Positions 26,840-35,820 of a DNA stretch of 64,000 nucleotides are shown piece by piece. Below the pieces are notes generated by a model. That model had not been told where the DNA came from. It searched no databases and worked only from the letters and a program-made list of their open reading frames with translations. Numbering within the stretch: the first letter of the stretch is position 1; the number at the start of each line of letters is the position of its first letter. Position numbers and translations under genes: made by a program. The DNA is from CAVZGO01 sp963774935 (lineage in GTDB: Bacteria > Chloroflexota > Anaerolineae > Anaerolineales > UBA4823). The stretch spans positions 186,001 through 250,000 of the forward strand of contig CAVZGO010000007.1 of NCBI GenBank assembly GCA_963774935.1, given 5' to 3'.

Positions 26840-28063
26840 ATGCAGCTCTCCACTGAACAAGACGCAATGCTCACCGGCAAATATGGCCGGGCAACCCAAA
26901 AAGCAATGGAGATCCTGCTTGCCCTAGGAACGATTTATGGAGCTGAGCGAATGATTCCGGTCAGCTCGGTGCAGATTTCAGGGGTTAGCTACGATAATCT
27001 AGGAGAGGCAGGACTGCATTTCCTGGCTGAGATGGCTGATGGGGGTGGGATTGCCCGAGTCTTGACCACGCTCAATCCCGCCGGAATGGATATCGAAAAC
27101 TGGCAGTCGCTCGGAATCCCGGGAGACTTCGCCCGTGACCAGCAGCGTGTCATCGATGCATTTGCACGAATGGGGGTGATTACCACCTGCACCTGCACAC
27201 CTTACCTGGCTGGCAACCTGCCGCATTATGGAGAACATATCGCCTGGGCGGAAAGCAGTGCTGTTTGTTTTGCCAATTCTGTTATCGGGGCGCGTACCAA
27301 CCGCGAGGGAGGTCCATCCGCTCTGGCTGCAGCGCTGACTGGTTTTACCCCTGCCTATGGCCTGCACCTTAAGAGTGAACGCCAACCATCAATCACCTTT
27401 GACCTGTCACAGCTATCGCTTGGCATGGATCACGGCAGCGATACCCACATCTTTGGCGCATTGGGAAAGGTAATTGGCGATCGTTTACAGACACTAGTAG
27501 GCAAGCGTGTACCTTATTTAACCGGAATTCCGAACACTCCACTAGAAACGCTCAAGTCCTTCTGCGCCAGCATTGCGACTTATGGCGGTGTCGCACTTTT
27601 CCATATCGAAGGGATTACACCAGAAAGCGCGCTTTTTAAACCACCTGCCCCGACAATCACCGTAGAGCCAGATGAGCTGGTACAGGCTATCCAATCCTTG
27701 AGCGATGCCGAATCATCCGAAGTAGATTTCGTCAGCCTTGGTTGCCCGCACCTGTCAATCCAGGAAATCGCCCGCGTTGCCGCGCTGCTGAAAGGCAAGC
27801 GCGTGATCAAGGAATTCTGGATCACCACCTCCCGCCCCGCAAAGCAAATCGCCGACCAGATGGGGTATACAAGAACCATCGAGCAATCCGGCGCCAAATT
27901 TGCGGTTGACACTTGTTGTGTGGTTGCACCAATTCGCGGTCGCTTTACCGCCCTGGCAACAGACAGCGCCAAAGCATGCTATTACGCATTTCCTAAGAAC
28001 CGCATGAAAACTCTATTTAAACCCTTTGACCAGGTAGTCCAGGAAGCTCTCGGTGAGGGATAA
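26840..28063 (+). CDS. Aconitase X catalytic (large) subunit; candidate phosphomevalonate dehydratase large subunit
   Basis: A 407-residue DUF521/AcnX protein. Family landmarks: VQISGVSYDNLGEAGL, TTCTCTPYLAGNLPHYGEHIAWAESSAV, CFANSVIGARTNREGGPSAL, VDFVSLGCPHLS and the C-terminal DTCCVVAP. These supply the [4Fe-4S] cysteines and substrate-binding residues. Known AcnX activities are cis-3-hydroxyproline dehydratase (bacterial) and mevalonate-5-phosphate dehydratase (archaeal). The separate small subunit and the adjacent UbiD decarboxylase point to the latter, by inference. ATG 26840 starts 38 bases after the restored UbiD stop; the small subunit follows 56 bases downstream. Confidence 0.85.
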   Translation: MQLSTEQDAMLTGKYGRATQKAMEILLALGTIYGAERMIPVSSVQISGVSYDNLGEAGLHFLAEMADGGGIARVLTTLNPAGMDIENWQSLGIPGDFARDQQRVIDAFARMGVITTCTCTPYLAGNLPHYGEHIAWAESSAVCFANSVIGARTNREGGPSALAAALTGFTPAYGLHLKSERQPSITFDLSQLSLGMDHGSDTHIFGALGKVIGDRLQTLVGKRVPYLTGIPNTPLETLKSFCASIATYGGVALFHIEGITPESALFKPPAPTITVEPDELVQAIQSLSDAESSEVDFVSLGCPHLSIQEIARVAALLKGKRVIKEFWITTSRPAKQIADQMGYTRTIEQSGAKFAVDTCCVVAPIRGRFTALATDSAKACYYAFPKNRMKTLFKPFDQVVQEALGEG

Positions 28064-28119
28064 ATAATGTCGTTACAGGCTCGAATGCTAAATGCCGTCC
28101 CTTCAGGAGAGTTGAAATT

Positions 28120-28518
28120 GTGATTCTTCATGGGCGCAGGATTTTTGGTGGTAAGGCTCAGGGGGAGGCACTGGTGAGCCGCATGGGCATCTCATTTTTC
28201 GGCGGCGTTGATCCGGATACAGGCGTGGTAGTCGAGCGCGGCCATGACCTGGAAGGTTGCTCCATCAGCGGTAAAATCCTGGTGTTCCCCACTGGTAAAG
28301 GCTCTACAGTCGGGTCCTACACCCTATACCGCTTAAAAATGGCAGATTTAGCCCCAATGGCGATAATAAATGCCGCCTGCGAAACCATTACTGCGGTAGG
28401 CTGCATCATCGCAGAAATTCCCTGCCTCGACCAGGTCGACCTGGAATCCTTACACACCGGTCAGACCCTTTGCGTCGATGCCGAAAACGGACAGATCGAG
28501 CTGGCTAATTCGGTGTAA
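28120..28518 (+). CDS. Aconitase X swivel (small) subunit; candidate phosphomevalonate dehydratase small subunit
   Basis: A 132-residue DUF126 swivel domain: ILHGRRIFGGKAQGEALVS opening, GHDLEGCSISGKILVFPTGKGS followed by TVGSYTLYRL, and AIINAACETITAVGCIIAEIP. The GKGSTVGSYTLY segment is the substrate-facing loop of this subunit. The start is GTG 28120, nine bases after CAGGAGA. It pairs with the large subunit encoded just upstream; in fused bacterial AcnX both parts are one chain, so the split form is notable. Confidence 0.85.
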   Translation: MILHGRRIFGGKAQGEALVSRMGISFFGGVDPDTGVVVERGHDLEGCSISGKILVFPTGKGSTVGSYTLYRLKMADLAPMAIINAACETITAVGCIIAEIPCLDQVDLESLHTGQTLCVDAENGQIELANSV

Positions 28519-28583
28519 AATCGGGTGGCCAAACCTACAGGCATTCACGAATTGCACATTACCTCTGTTGGGCAGGAGCAAGA

Positions 28584-29843
28584 ATGAGTCTCCCAGAACC
28601 TTTTCGCGGCTGCGAACCCGGTTCTTTTGCTGAATTTACTGTCACCGTTCGTCTGAAACGCATCGCTCGCCAGGTGCTGGCTGATAATGATCTGCCACCA
28701 GAACGAGCAGAGATGCTGCACTCCCTGATCACAGAAATGCCAGAGGGGACGTTGCGTCCAATTCAAGATGAGCTGGCTCCGGACCTGGAAGATTGGCGCA
28801 CAGCGCTAACCCCGTATGCTGGGCAAAACTGGCTGCAAACTCCCTGGATACTGTGTGAGTTTTATTTCTTCCGGCGCATTTTGGAAGGGACCGGCTACTT
28901 TCAGCCTGGGCCAGGTTTTAGCATGGATCCTTACCGCCGCCAAAAGGAGCTGGGGCTGCGTGAGGCTGGTAATACCTTGCAGTCCCTGGCGATCTGGCTG
29001 GAACGGCATTCTCCACTGCCATCAGCCCAGCCTGGAGAACTCTCCGCGCAACTGGCAGCGCTATTGCGTAAAAATTTATGGGGCAACCAGGCTGACTTGA
29101 GCATGTGGCCGGCAGGCTCCACCCAGCCAGGTGAACCAGAGTCGAAACACCTGAGCTCGACGATCCTTGTAGATCACTCTGACCAGGTTGCATCCATCCT
29201 TTTCGATAATGCAAAAGCACCACAGCGAGTGGCTTTCATCCTGGATAATACGGCTGTCGAGCTGGTTTACGATTTTGCTCTGGCTGACTTCATGATTGCC
29301 AGTCAGTCTGTGGGAGTAGTCGATTTTCACTGCAAAGCGTACCCCACTTATGTATCGGACGTCACCATCTCGGATATCGGGCAAACGCTCGATTTCCTCT
29401 CCGCCCAGCCCCAACAAGCCATCCGAGAGTTAGCAAGCCGTCTTCATGCCTACCTGCAGGATCGCCGCCTGACACTCTCTGCTGACCCGTTCTGGAACGC
29501 CCCTTTTACATATTTAGAAGCACCTGCCAGACTACATCAAGTATTGGCTGCACCCGCAGGAATAGCCCCTGCAATGGTGATCAGCAAAGGTGACGCGAAT
29601 TACCGCCGCTTCCTGGGTGATCGTCACTGGCCAATTGACCTGCCGCTCAAAAAGGCACTGCCCGCGCTTCACAGCCCGCTTGCACTGGTGCGGGTGTTAA
29701 AAAGCGAGATCAGCGCAGGATTACCAGCAGATCGCGTCCAGCAGCTTGAAGCAACAGATCCAAAGTGGATGATTTCTGGGAAATATGGAATTATCCAATT
29801 AGTACATAATATAAACGAGCCCGATGTTCATATGGCTGGTTAA
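28584..29843 (+). CDS. DUF89 / ARMT1-like damage-control phosphatase
   Basis: A 419-residue metal-dependent phosphatase of the DUF89 family, subfamily III. The signature FILDNTAVELVYDFALADFM carries the Asp-Asn metal ligands, SVGVVDFHCKAYPTYVSDVT follows, and the second signature SKGDANYRRFLGDRHWP matches ARMT1 almost residue for residue. N-terminal half is helical (RIARQVLADNDLPPE..., WILCEFYFFRRIL). Characterised members hydrolyse sugar phosphates or damaged phospho-metabolites. It sits 65 bases after the aconitase X small subunit on the same strand, so it may police a phosphorylated intermediate of that pathway; this link is inference. Confidence 0.75.
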   Translation: MSLPEPFRGCEPGSFAEFTVTVRLKRIARQVLADNDLPPERAEMLHSLITEMPEGTLRPIQDELAPDLEDWRTALTPYAGQNWLQTPWILCEFYFFRRILEGTGYFQPGPGFSMDPYRRQKELGLREAGNTLQSLAIWLERHSPLPSAQPGELSAQLAALLRKNLWGNQADLSMWPAGSTQPGEPESKHLSSTILVDHSDQVASILFDNAKAPQRVAFILDNTAVELVYDFALADFMIASQSVGVVDFHCKAYPTYVSDVTISDIGQTLDFLSAQPQQAIRELASRLHAYLQDRRLTLSADPFWNAPFTYLEAPARLHQVLAAPAGIAPAMVISKGDANYRRFLGDRHWPIDLPLKKALPALHSPLALVRVLKSEISAGLPADRVQQLEATDPKWMISGKYGIIQLVHNINEPDVHMAG

Positions 29844-29928
29844 TTGCATCTTCTAGGAATAAGCAATTCATCCACCGGTTTTCATCTGAACAAATTACAA
29901 ACCTTTGAGCAAATAATAGGAGTGAATT

Positions 29929-31455
29929 ATGGCGATTATCCTGGATGGTTCTGGTCTCACGATTGAAAAGCTGGTGCGCATCGCCCGGGAGGGCGAGCCA
30001 GTAGAGCTGGCTCCGGCTGCAGTTGAGCGAATCATCACCTGCCGGTCAATGCTGGAAGAAAAAATTCGTGCCCGTGAAATCATGTATGGCACCAATACTG
30101 GCATCGGTGAATTTTCCGAAATCGTCCTCAGTGATGAACAGGTACAGCAGTTTCAGCGCTACTTGATCTACAATCATGCCGCAGGAATCGGGGATCCAGT
30201 GCCCATCGAACAGGTGCGCGCCGCTATGGTTGGGCGTATCAATGTGCATGCGCACGGTAACTCCGGCTGCCGGCTGGAAATCACGCAGACCCTGGTGGAA
30301 ATGCTGAACCGCGGTCTGACCCCGGTGGTTTGCCAGAAAGGCTCCGTAGGCGCCTGTGGCGACCTGGCTCCGATGGCGCAGCTGGCGCTCTTGCTCATGG
30401 GCGAAGGCGAGGCTTTCTACCAGGGCGAGCGGCTGCCCGGGAATGTTGCTATGCAGCGCGCGGGTATTCCGGTGCCAGACCTGATGGCGCGCGATGGACT
30501 GGCTGCCATCAACGGTTCCAACCTGCTCACCGCCATGAGCGCTTTGCAGATATACGATATGAATCGCTGGCTGAAACAGGCCGAAATCGCCTGCGCCATG
30601 AGCCTGGAAGCCCTGCTTGCGAATATGAAGCCCTATGATATCCGCCTGCACCAGCTGCGTGGTTTTGCAGGCGCCATGCGCAGCGCCAAGGCAATTATGA
30701 AAATCGTCGCTGGCAGCGACCTGGTCACCGGTAAGCTAAAAACCAAGGTGCAGGATGCCTACTCAATGCGCTCCTCTCCACAGGTGATCGGCGCCGCGCA
30801 CGACGCCCTGGCTTATGCCCGCCAGCAAGTGGAAATTGAGCTTAACGGTGTCGGCGACAACCCCATCTTTCTGCCAGAGTACCGCCTGACCCTGACCGGC
30901 GCAAACTTTCAGGGCAGCCCGGTATCGCTGCCAATGGACATGGTTGGAGCAGCCATCACGATGGTGTGCGTGCTTTCCGAACGGCGGCTGAACCGCCTGA
31001 CCAACCCCGCCTTGAGCGTTGGACTGCCCGCCTTCCTGACAAAGGGCGCAGGGATGTTCTCCGGGCTGATGCTCAGCCAATATACCGCGGATATGCTGAT
31101 CGTCGAACAGCGAATCCTATCGATGCCTGCCAGCATCCAGTCCATCCCGGCGGCGGCTGATCAGGAGGATTTTGTCTCGATGGGCATGAACACGGCTCTG
31201 AAGAACGATCAAATCCTGGACAACGCCTATGGAATTTTAGGCATCGAGTTCATGGCAGCCGCCCAGGCTTTGGACTTCCGCGAATTTACCCCTGGTCACG
31301 GCACTCAGACCGCCCGTTCCGTCATTCGTAGATATGTCGAACACTTAGATGAAGACCGCCCGCTCTACCCGGATCACAATGTTATGAAAGCCCTGGTTAA
31401 ATCCGGTGAGATCCTGGATGAGTTGGAAAGAGAAATCGGCAGCTTGCAAGAATAG
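29929..31455 (+). CDS. MIO-dependent aromatic amino acid (histidine-type) ammonia-lyase
   Basis: A 508-residue HutH/PAL-family lyase. Tyr53 in YGTNTGIGEF, His83 in LIYNHAAGIGDP, NGSNLLTAM, the ELNGVGDNP loop, and Glu in IEFMAAAQALDFRE are all present. The MIO-forming tripeptide is Ala142-Cys143-Gly144 (GSVGACGDLAPMAQ) instead of the usual Ala-Ser-Gly. The motif QEDHVSM typical of histidine lyases reads QEDFVSM here (Phe415), so histidine specificity is not secure. ATG 29929 has TAGGAG upstream. FTCD at 1702 would serve histidine breakdown, but hutU and hutI are not in the window. A terminator follows. Confidence 0.8.
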   Translation: MAIILDGSGLTIEKLVRIAREGEPVELAPAAVERIITCRSMLEEKIRAREIMYGTNTGIGEFSEIVLSDEQVQQFQRYLIYNHAAGIGDPVPIEQVRAAMVGRINVHAHGNSGCRLEITQTLVEMLNRGLTPVVCQKGSVGACGDLAPMAQLALLLMGEGEAFYQGERLPGNVAMQRAGIPVPDLMARDGLAAINGSNLLTAMSALQIYDMNRWLKQAEIACAMSLEALLANMKPYDIRLHQLRGFAGAMRSAKAIMKIVAGSDLVTGKLKTKVQDAYSMRSSPQVIGAAHDALAYARQQVEIELNGVGDNPIFLPEYRLTLTGANFQGSPVSLPMDMVGAAITMVCVLSERRLNRLTNPALSVGLPAFLTKGAGMFSGLMLSQYTADMLIVEQRILSMPASIQSIPAAADQEDFVSMGMNTALKNDQILDNAYGILGIEFMAAAQALDFREFTPGHGTQTARSVIRRYVEHLDEDRPLYPDHNVMKALVKSGEILDELEREIGSLQE

Positions 31456-31486
31456 GTTATTTTGATTCTCAGAGCATTATGATCAA

Positions 31487-31520
31487 AAAAATCGCCCCGA
31501 AGGAACTCGGGGCGATTTTT
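31487..31520. terminator. Bidirectional terminator between the ammonia-lyase and the BMP operon
   Basis: AAAAATCGCCCCGA (31487-31500) and its perfect complement (31507-31520) enclose a six-base loop, giving A-rich and T-rich flanks suited to both convergent transcripts. Confidence 0.9.
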
Positions 31521-31535
31521 CGATTCACAGGTAAA

Positions 31536-32831
31536 TCAGTGGCCTTCTTTTTCGTATGGTACACCGTCTGCCGCCGGCGGTGTGCTGCGCCCAACCACTC
31601 CTGCCAGGACGACAATCGTAATTACATACGGCAGCATCAACAGGAACTGCGATGGAATCTGGATACCCAGGATCGCAAGCTTAGAAGCCATGGAGTCAAA
31701 GAAGCCGAACAGCAGGCCAGCGCCAAATGAGCCAAACGGCATCCAGTTGCCGAAGATCATCGCCGCCAGGGCAATAAAGCCACGCCCGGCTGTCATCCCT
31801 TCGTCGAAGCGCCCTACCGAGCCCAGGGTGAAATAGCTGCCAGCAAACCCGGCCATCGCTGCGCCGAGCAGCACCGCTACCCAGCGCGTCCGGATGACGT
31901 TGATGCCAAGGGTATCCGCGGCGCGCGGATGTTCGCCTACCGAGCGATGTCGCAGACCCCAACGGGTGTAGAACAGGGCAAACTGGATCAGGAATAAGAA
32001 CAAAAACATCGCATAGATGTAGATATTGTTATTGAATAACAATGGGCCAAAGAAGGGTATCTTCGCCAGTACCGGCAGATTAATCGGCGGAAAGATACCA
32101 GGATTATTCAAACCTTCATTAACCTGCAGGTATTTAGAAGAAAAGTAGGAAGTTAATCCCGCCGCCAGAATATTAATCACTGTGCCGGAAACGATCTGGT
32201 TTGACTTATAGGTGATGCTCAAGACGGCATGCACCACACCGAGGATCAAGCCAGCCGCGACTCCAGCCGCCATGCCAACCCACATGTTTTGCGTTACGCT
32301 GCCGATAAACGCGGCGGTGAATGCACCCATCAGCATCATGCCTTCGATAGCGATATTCACTACACCGGCTCGCTCACATAAGATTCCCGCCAGAGCACCA
32401 AGCGTGAGCGGCACGGCTTTAACCAGCGAGGTTTTCATCAGACCGCCCATATTCATTGATTTTCCGGCTGCACCCCAGGTCAGGAAGGCGAACACGAACA
32501 TGCCGGCGACAAGGAACAATATCAGGTTGGTCCGGGAGCGAAAACCGCCTTTTAGCACGGCTTGTAACACCGCCACGATCAGGGGGATCACGACCAGGAT
32601 GTACAAAGTGAGGCGGGTGGGCAGAATCAAATCCGGAAAAGAAGTTTCAGAGCCGCTGGGTGTCATCACAAACTTGGTGGTCACGTCAGCGGCCACGGTG
32701 CGGGCAAACAGCCACCAGATAAGCGCGCCTAACCCGCCAAAGATCACCGCCATTGTGTATTGGCGAACTGGTGAGACGTAATCAACATGCTGCCGCAAGG
32801 CTGTCGTTGGAGTAGTTGTACTAGTGGCCAT
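31536..32831 (-). CDS. Nucleoside-type ABC transporter permease 2 (BPD_transp_2, NupQ/YufQ-like)
   Basis: A 431-residue inner-membrane permease of the branched-chain-amino-acid/ribose type used with BMP binding proteins. About ten helices; key segments are LGALAGILCERAGVVNIAIEG, MLMGAFTAAFIGSVTQN, the GLRHRSVGEHPRAADTLGIN cytoplasmic loop and GRGFIALAAMIFGNWMPFGSFGA. Last gene of the BMP-ATPase-permease-permease operon, three bases from the preceding permease. Cargo is probably purine or other nucleosides by family; a cytidine deaminase lies a few kb away. Confidence 0.85.
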   Translation of the reverse strand: MATSTTTPTTALRQHVDYVSPVRQYTMAVIFGGLGALIWWLFARTVAADVTTKFVMTPSGSETSFPDLILPTRLTLYILVVIPLIVAVLQAVLKGGFRSRTNLILFLVAGMFVFAFLTWGAAGKSMNMGGLMKTSLVKAVPLTLGALAGILCERAGVVNIAIEGMMLMGAFTAAFIGSVTQNMWVGMAAGVAAGLILGVVHAVLSITYKSNQIVSGTVINILAAGLTSYFSSKYLQVNEGLNNPGIFPPINLPVLAKIPFFGPLLFNNNIYIYAMFLFLFLIQFALFYTRWGLRHRSVGEHPRAADTLGINVIRTRWVAVLLGAAMAGFAGSYFTLGSVGRFDEGMTAGRGFIALAAMIFGNWMPFGSFGAGLLFGFFDSMASKLAILGIQIPSQFLLMLPYVITIVVLAGVVGRSTPPAADGVPYEKEGH

Positions 32832-32834
32832 TGG

Positions 32835-34178
32835 TTATTTGCCTCCCCAACCACCGGCTAAGGTGACGCCCTTTGCTCCTTCAGCCCCCTTCAGCCGGTA
32901 AATTGTGCGGATAATCGCTGGAGCTGCGACAAATGCCAGGATGAGCGCTTGCAGGATCGAGACGATATCAATCGGGATGCCCGTTGCCAGCATCATGCTA
33001 GTCGCACCGCTGCGCATAAAGCCGAACAGCAAAGCCGCCAACACCACTCCAAAGGGGTGGGTTCCACCTAACAGTGCAATGGCGATGCTGTCAAAGCCAT
33101 AGCCGGAAGAAAAACCCGGAGTAAGGGTGTAGTTCACACCAAGCACTTCGTTTCCACCTGCCATGCCGGCTAATGCGCCCGCAAATGCCATCGAGAGCGT
33201 CATCACCACCGACACTTTCATACCCGCGTAGCGTGAGGCATGCGGATTGGAGCCCACCGCCCGAAAATCAAAGCCCCACTTGGTCTTCCATAAGAACCAG
33301 TAGACCAGATAGGCCATTCCCAGCGCTACAAAAAAGCCCCAGTGCAAACGCAAGGGGTCTTCAAACAAACGTGGCAGCTTGGCTGATTCCTCCATGAATG
33401 GGCTGATCGGATTGGTCGATCCAGGGCGCTTCATCGGGCCATTGAGCAGCCATTCGCTCAAACGAAAGGCCGTGTAATTCAGCATGATTGTAGTAATCAC
33501 CTCATGCGCGCCGGTCCGCGCCTTCAAGAAGCCGGGGATGAAACCCCACAGAAAGCCGCCCAAAGCGCTTGCCAGGAATGCAAGGGGAATGTGTATGAAC
33601 CAGGGCAGTCCAGTGATCGCGTAGCCGATATAAGCTGCGAAGACCGCACCCAGAAAGATCTGGCCTTCCGCACCAATATTGAACATACCGGCGCGAAAAG
33701 CCAGCGCAACCGACAACCCGCCAAAAATATAAGGCACCGAAGTCGTCAGCCCTTCAGCAATTGGGTAGAAAAACAGTCGCAGATAGGTAATATCACCAGT
33801 CTCAAAATATTTAGCCAGATTTGCCGGATCGCCAAGCGCTCCTTTCAGCCAGGCGCCATACGTGGAAACAACAATGTCTACGGCTGTTTTTAGCCCTTCC
33901 CACAAAGAGACCTTCAAGGCTGCGTAAAATTCAGCGCTGGTTAAAACGATAAAGATTGCGCCTAAGATCAAACCAGTTAAGATAGCCAACAAAGGAATGA
34001 GAATGGTTTGGAAGATCCGCCGGCGGCGCGGAGCCGCCGATAAATCGGGCGCTAATTCCTGCATCAGTACCTGACCAGCATCCTTTTTCTCCTTCTGCGG
34101 AGCAGGCAGCGGAGCTGGCTGATCTGGGGCAGGTTGCTCAGGCGGGTTATTCACAGGAGAATTCTGTTCATCGCTCAT
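32835..34178 (-). CDS. Nucleoside-type ABC transporter permease 1 (NupP/YufP-like)
   Basis: A 447-residue permease of the same family. A Pro/Gln-rich cytoplasmic N-terminus (about 45 residues) precedes the helices. Diagnostic stretches: GLSVALAFRAGMFNIGAEGQ, GAHEVITTIMLNYTAF, FRAVGSNPHASRYAGMKVS and SGYGFDSIAIALLGGTHPFG. It pairs with the downstream permease to form the membrane channel. 44 bases after the ATPase gene. Confidence 0.85.
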   Translation of the reverse strand: MSDEQNSPVNNPPEQPAPDQPAPLPAPQKEKKDAGQVLMQELAPDLSAAPRRRRIFQTILIPLLAILTGLILGAIFIVLTSAEFYAALKVSLWEGLKTAVDIVVSTYGAWLKGALGDPANLAKYFETGDITYLRLFFYPIAEGLTTSVPYIFGGLSVALAFRAGMFNIGAEGQIFLGAVFAAYIGYAITGLPWFIHIPLAFLASALGGFLWGFIPGFLKARTGAHEVITTIMLNYTAFRLSEWLLNGPMKRPGSTNPISPFMEESAKLPRLFEDPLRLHWGFFVALGMAYLVYWFLWKTKWGFDFRAVGSNPHASRYAGMKVSVVMTLSMAFAGALAGMAGGNEVLGVNYTLTPGFSSGYGFDSIAIALLGGTHPFGVVLAALLFGFMRSGATSMMLATGIPIDIVSILQALILAFVAAPAIIRTIYRLKGAEGAKGVTLAGGWGGK

Positions 34179-34222
34179 GCGCGTATCACCTCTTGGTTAA
34201 GTCCGCTAGAAATTCACCCATT

Positions 34223-35743
34223 TCAGGCAGTTTCTGGATGGATACCTGCCATCAGCAGACCCACGCCCTCTTTGGTAGCCCCTTGAGCCGGTAGGATGGC
34301 AATAATTTTGCCGCGATACATAACCGCAATCCGGTCCGCCAGGCCCATGACTTCGTCCAGCTCTGTTGAGACGAGTAGCACTGCACAGCCCTCGTCCCGT
34401 TTTTCAACAATGCGTCGATGGATATACTCAATCGAGCCGACATCCAGTCCACGCGTCGGTTGGGAGGCTACCAAAAATTTTATCGGTCGCGAGAACTCAC
34501 GGGCAATAATCACCTTTTGCTGATTGCCGCCGGATAGAGAACCTGCTTCCACACTGGCATTGGGGGTGCGAATGTCGAATTCGTTGATCAGCCGGTTGGC
34601 AGTTTCCTGGATTACCTTTTGCTGCAGCACCGGGCCTTTCGAGAAAGGCGCCTGGTAATAGGTGTTCATCACCAGGTTATCTGCAACCGAGAAAGCCAGC
34701 AGCAAACCATCCTGCTGCCGGTCCTCGGGTACATGCGCCGAGCCCAGCTCCGTAATCCGTCGCGGGGAGGCGCGGGTGATCTCATTGCCTAGTAGGCTGA
34801 TTTTCCCAGACTGTGCCGTTCGCAGCCCGGTTAAAGCCTCGACCAGCTCCGTCTGCCCGTTTCCTTGCACACCAGCCACACCCAGGATCTCACCGCTGTG
34901 AACCTCAAATGAAATATCTTCTATAGCGATATTGTATAAATCATCCAAAACAGTCAGGTGATCAACTTGCAGAACCGAATCGCCTGGCTTTGCATCTGTC
35001 TTTTCTACATCCAGGCGAACGGCGCGCCCAACCATCATCTCAGCTAGCTTCAGCTCATCGGCTTCCTCTGGTGTGGTCGAGCCGATCACTTTGCCGCGCC
35101 GAATTACCGTAATCCGATCCGCAATCTGAGTGACTTCTTTTAGCTTATGGGTGATGAAGATGATCGATTTACCCCGTTCCACCAGGGCGCGCATGATGCG
35201 GAACAGACCTTCAATTTCCTGCGGCGTGAGCACCGCGGTGGGTTCATCGAGGATCAGAATATCGGCTTCACGATACAATAACTTAATAATTTCGACGCGC
35301 TGCTGGACACCAACCGGTAAGTCTCTAATATACGCGTTCGGGTTGACTTCGAGACTATATTGTTCGGAGAGATGGTTAATTTTCGCCGACGCGCCGCGCC
35401 GGTCCAACACCTCTCCGTAGCGTACCGCTTCATCTCCAAGCATGACATTCTCGGTGACCGTAAAGACCGGCACCAGCATGAAATGCTGGTGAACCATACC
35501 CACACCAGCCGCAATAGAATCACGGGAAGAATGGACGATGATCGGCTTTCCCTTCACGATGATTTCGCCTTCATCGGGCTGGTACAAGCCATATAATATA
35601 TTCATCAGGGTGGTTTTGCCGGCTCCATTTTCCCCCAACAGGGCGTGTATCTCACCCTGCTCAACAGTCAGATCAATATGGTCATTGGCCAGCACGCCAG
35701 GAAAACTTTTCGTAATTCCGCGGAGTTCAAGTACAGGTGTCAT
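34223..35743 (-). CDS. Nucleoside-type ABC transporter ATP-binding protein (tandem ATPase, NupO/YufO-like)
   Basis: A 506-residue protein with two ABC ATPase domains. First: Walker A GENGAGKTTL, Q-loop HQHFMLVPVFTVTENVML, signature-like LPVGVQQRVEIIKLL, Walker B ILILDEPTAVLTP. Second: GVQGNGQTELVEAL in place of a canonical Walker A, then LSGGNQQKVIIAREF and KFLVASQPTRGLDVG. As in the RbsA/YufO type, the second site is degenerate (SQPT for DEPT). Its start follows the binding-protein gene across a 77-base gap that holds a hairpin. Confidence 0.88.
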   Translation of the reverse strand: MTPVLELRGITKSFPGVLANDHIDLTVEQGEIHALLGENGAGKTTLMNILYGLYQPDEGEIIVKGKPIIVHSSRDSIAAGVGMVHQHFMLVPVFTVTENVMLGDEAVRYGEVLDRRGASAKINHLSEQYSLEVNPNAYIRDLPVGVQQRVEIIKLLYREADILILDEPTAVLTPQEIEGLFRIMRALVERGKSIIFITHKLKEVTQIADRITVIRRGKVIGSTTPEEADELKLAEMMVGRAVRLDVEKTDAKPGDSVLQVDHLTVLDDLYNIAIEDISFEVHSGEILGVAGVQGNGQTELVEALTGLRTAQSGKISLLGNEITRASPRRITELGSAHVPEDRQQDGLLLAFSVADNLVMNTYYQAPFSKGPVLQQKVIQETANRLINEFDIRTPNASVEAGSLSGGNQQKVIIAREFSRPIKFLVASQPTRGLDVGSIEYIHRRIVEKRDEGCAVLLVSTELDEVMGLADRIAVMYRGKIIAILPAQGATKEGVGLLMAGIHPETA

Positions 35744-35771
35744 AGCTCTCTTTCCTTGGAAAATATTAGCA

Positions 35772-35800
35772 GATGGAGCTGGCAGTTAGCCAGCTCCATC
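35772..35800 (-). terminator. Intercistronic hairpin after the BMP gene
   Basis: A perfect 11-bp stem (35772-35782 with 35790-35800, arm GATGGAGCTGG) with a seven-base loop, no strong T-tract. It probably protects or attenuates the transcript, so that the binding protein is made in excess over the ATPase and permeases. Confidence 0.6.
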
Positions 35801-35820
35801 CATCGTACGGTTGTTCGGTT

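Noticed and set aside
28569..28609. Programmed frameshifting as the explanation for the broken genes
   Set aside because: None of the lesions shows a conserved slippery heptamer with a downstream structure, and the affected genes are unrelated; single-base error or mutation is simpler. (The coordinates mark an ordinary gene start used for comparison.)
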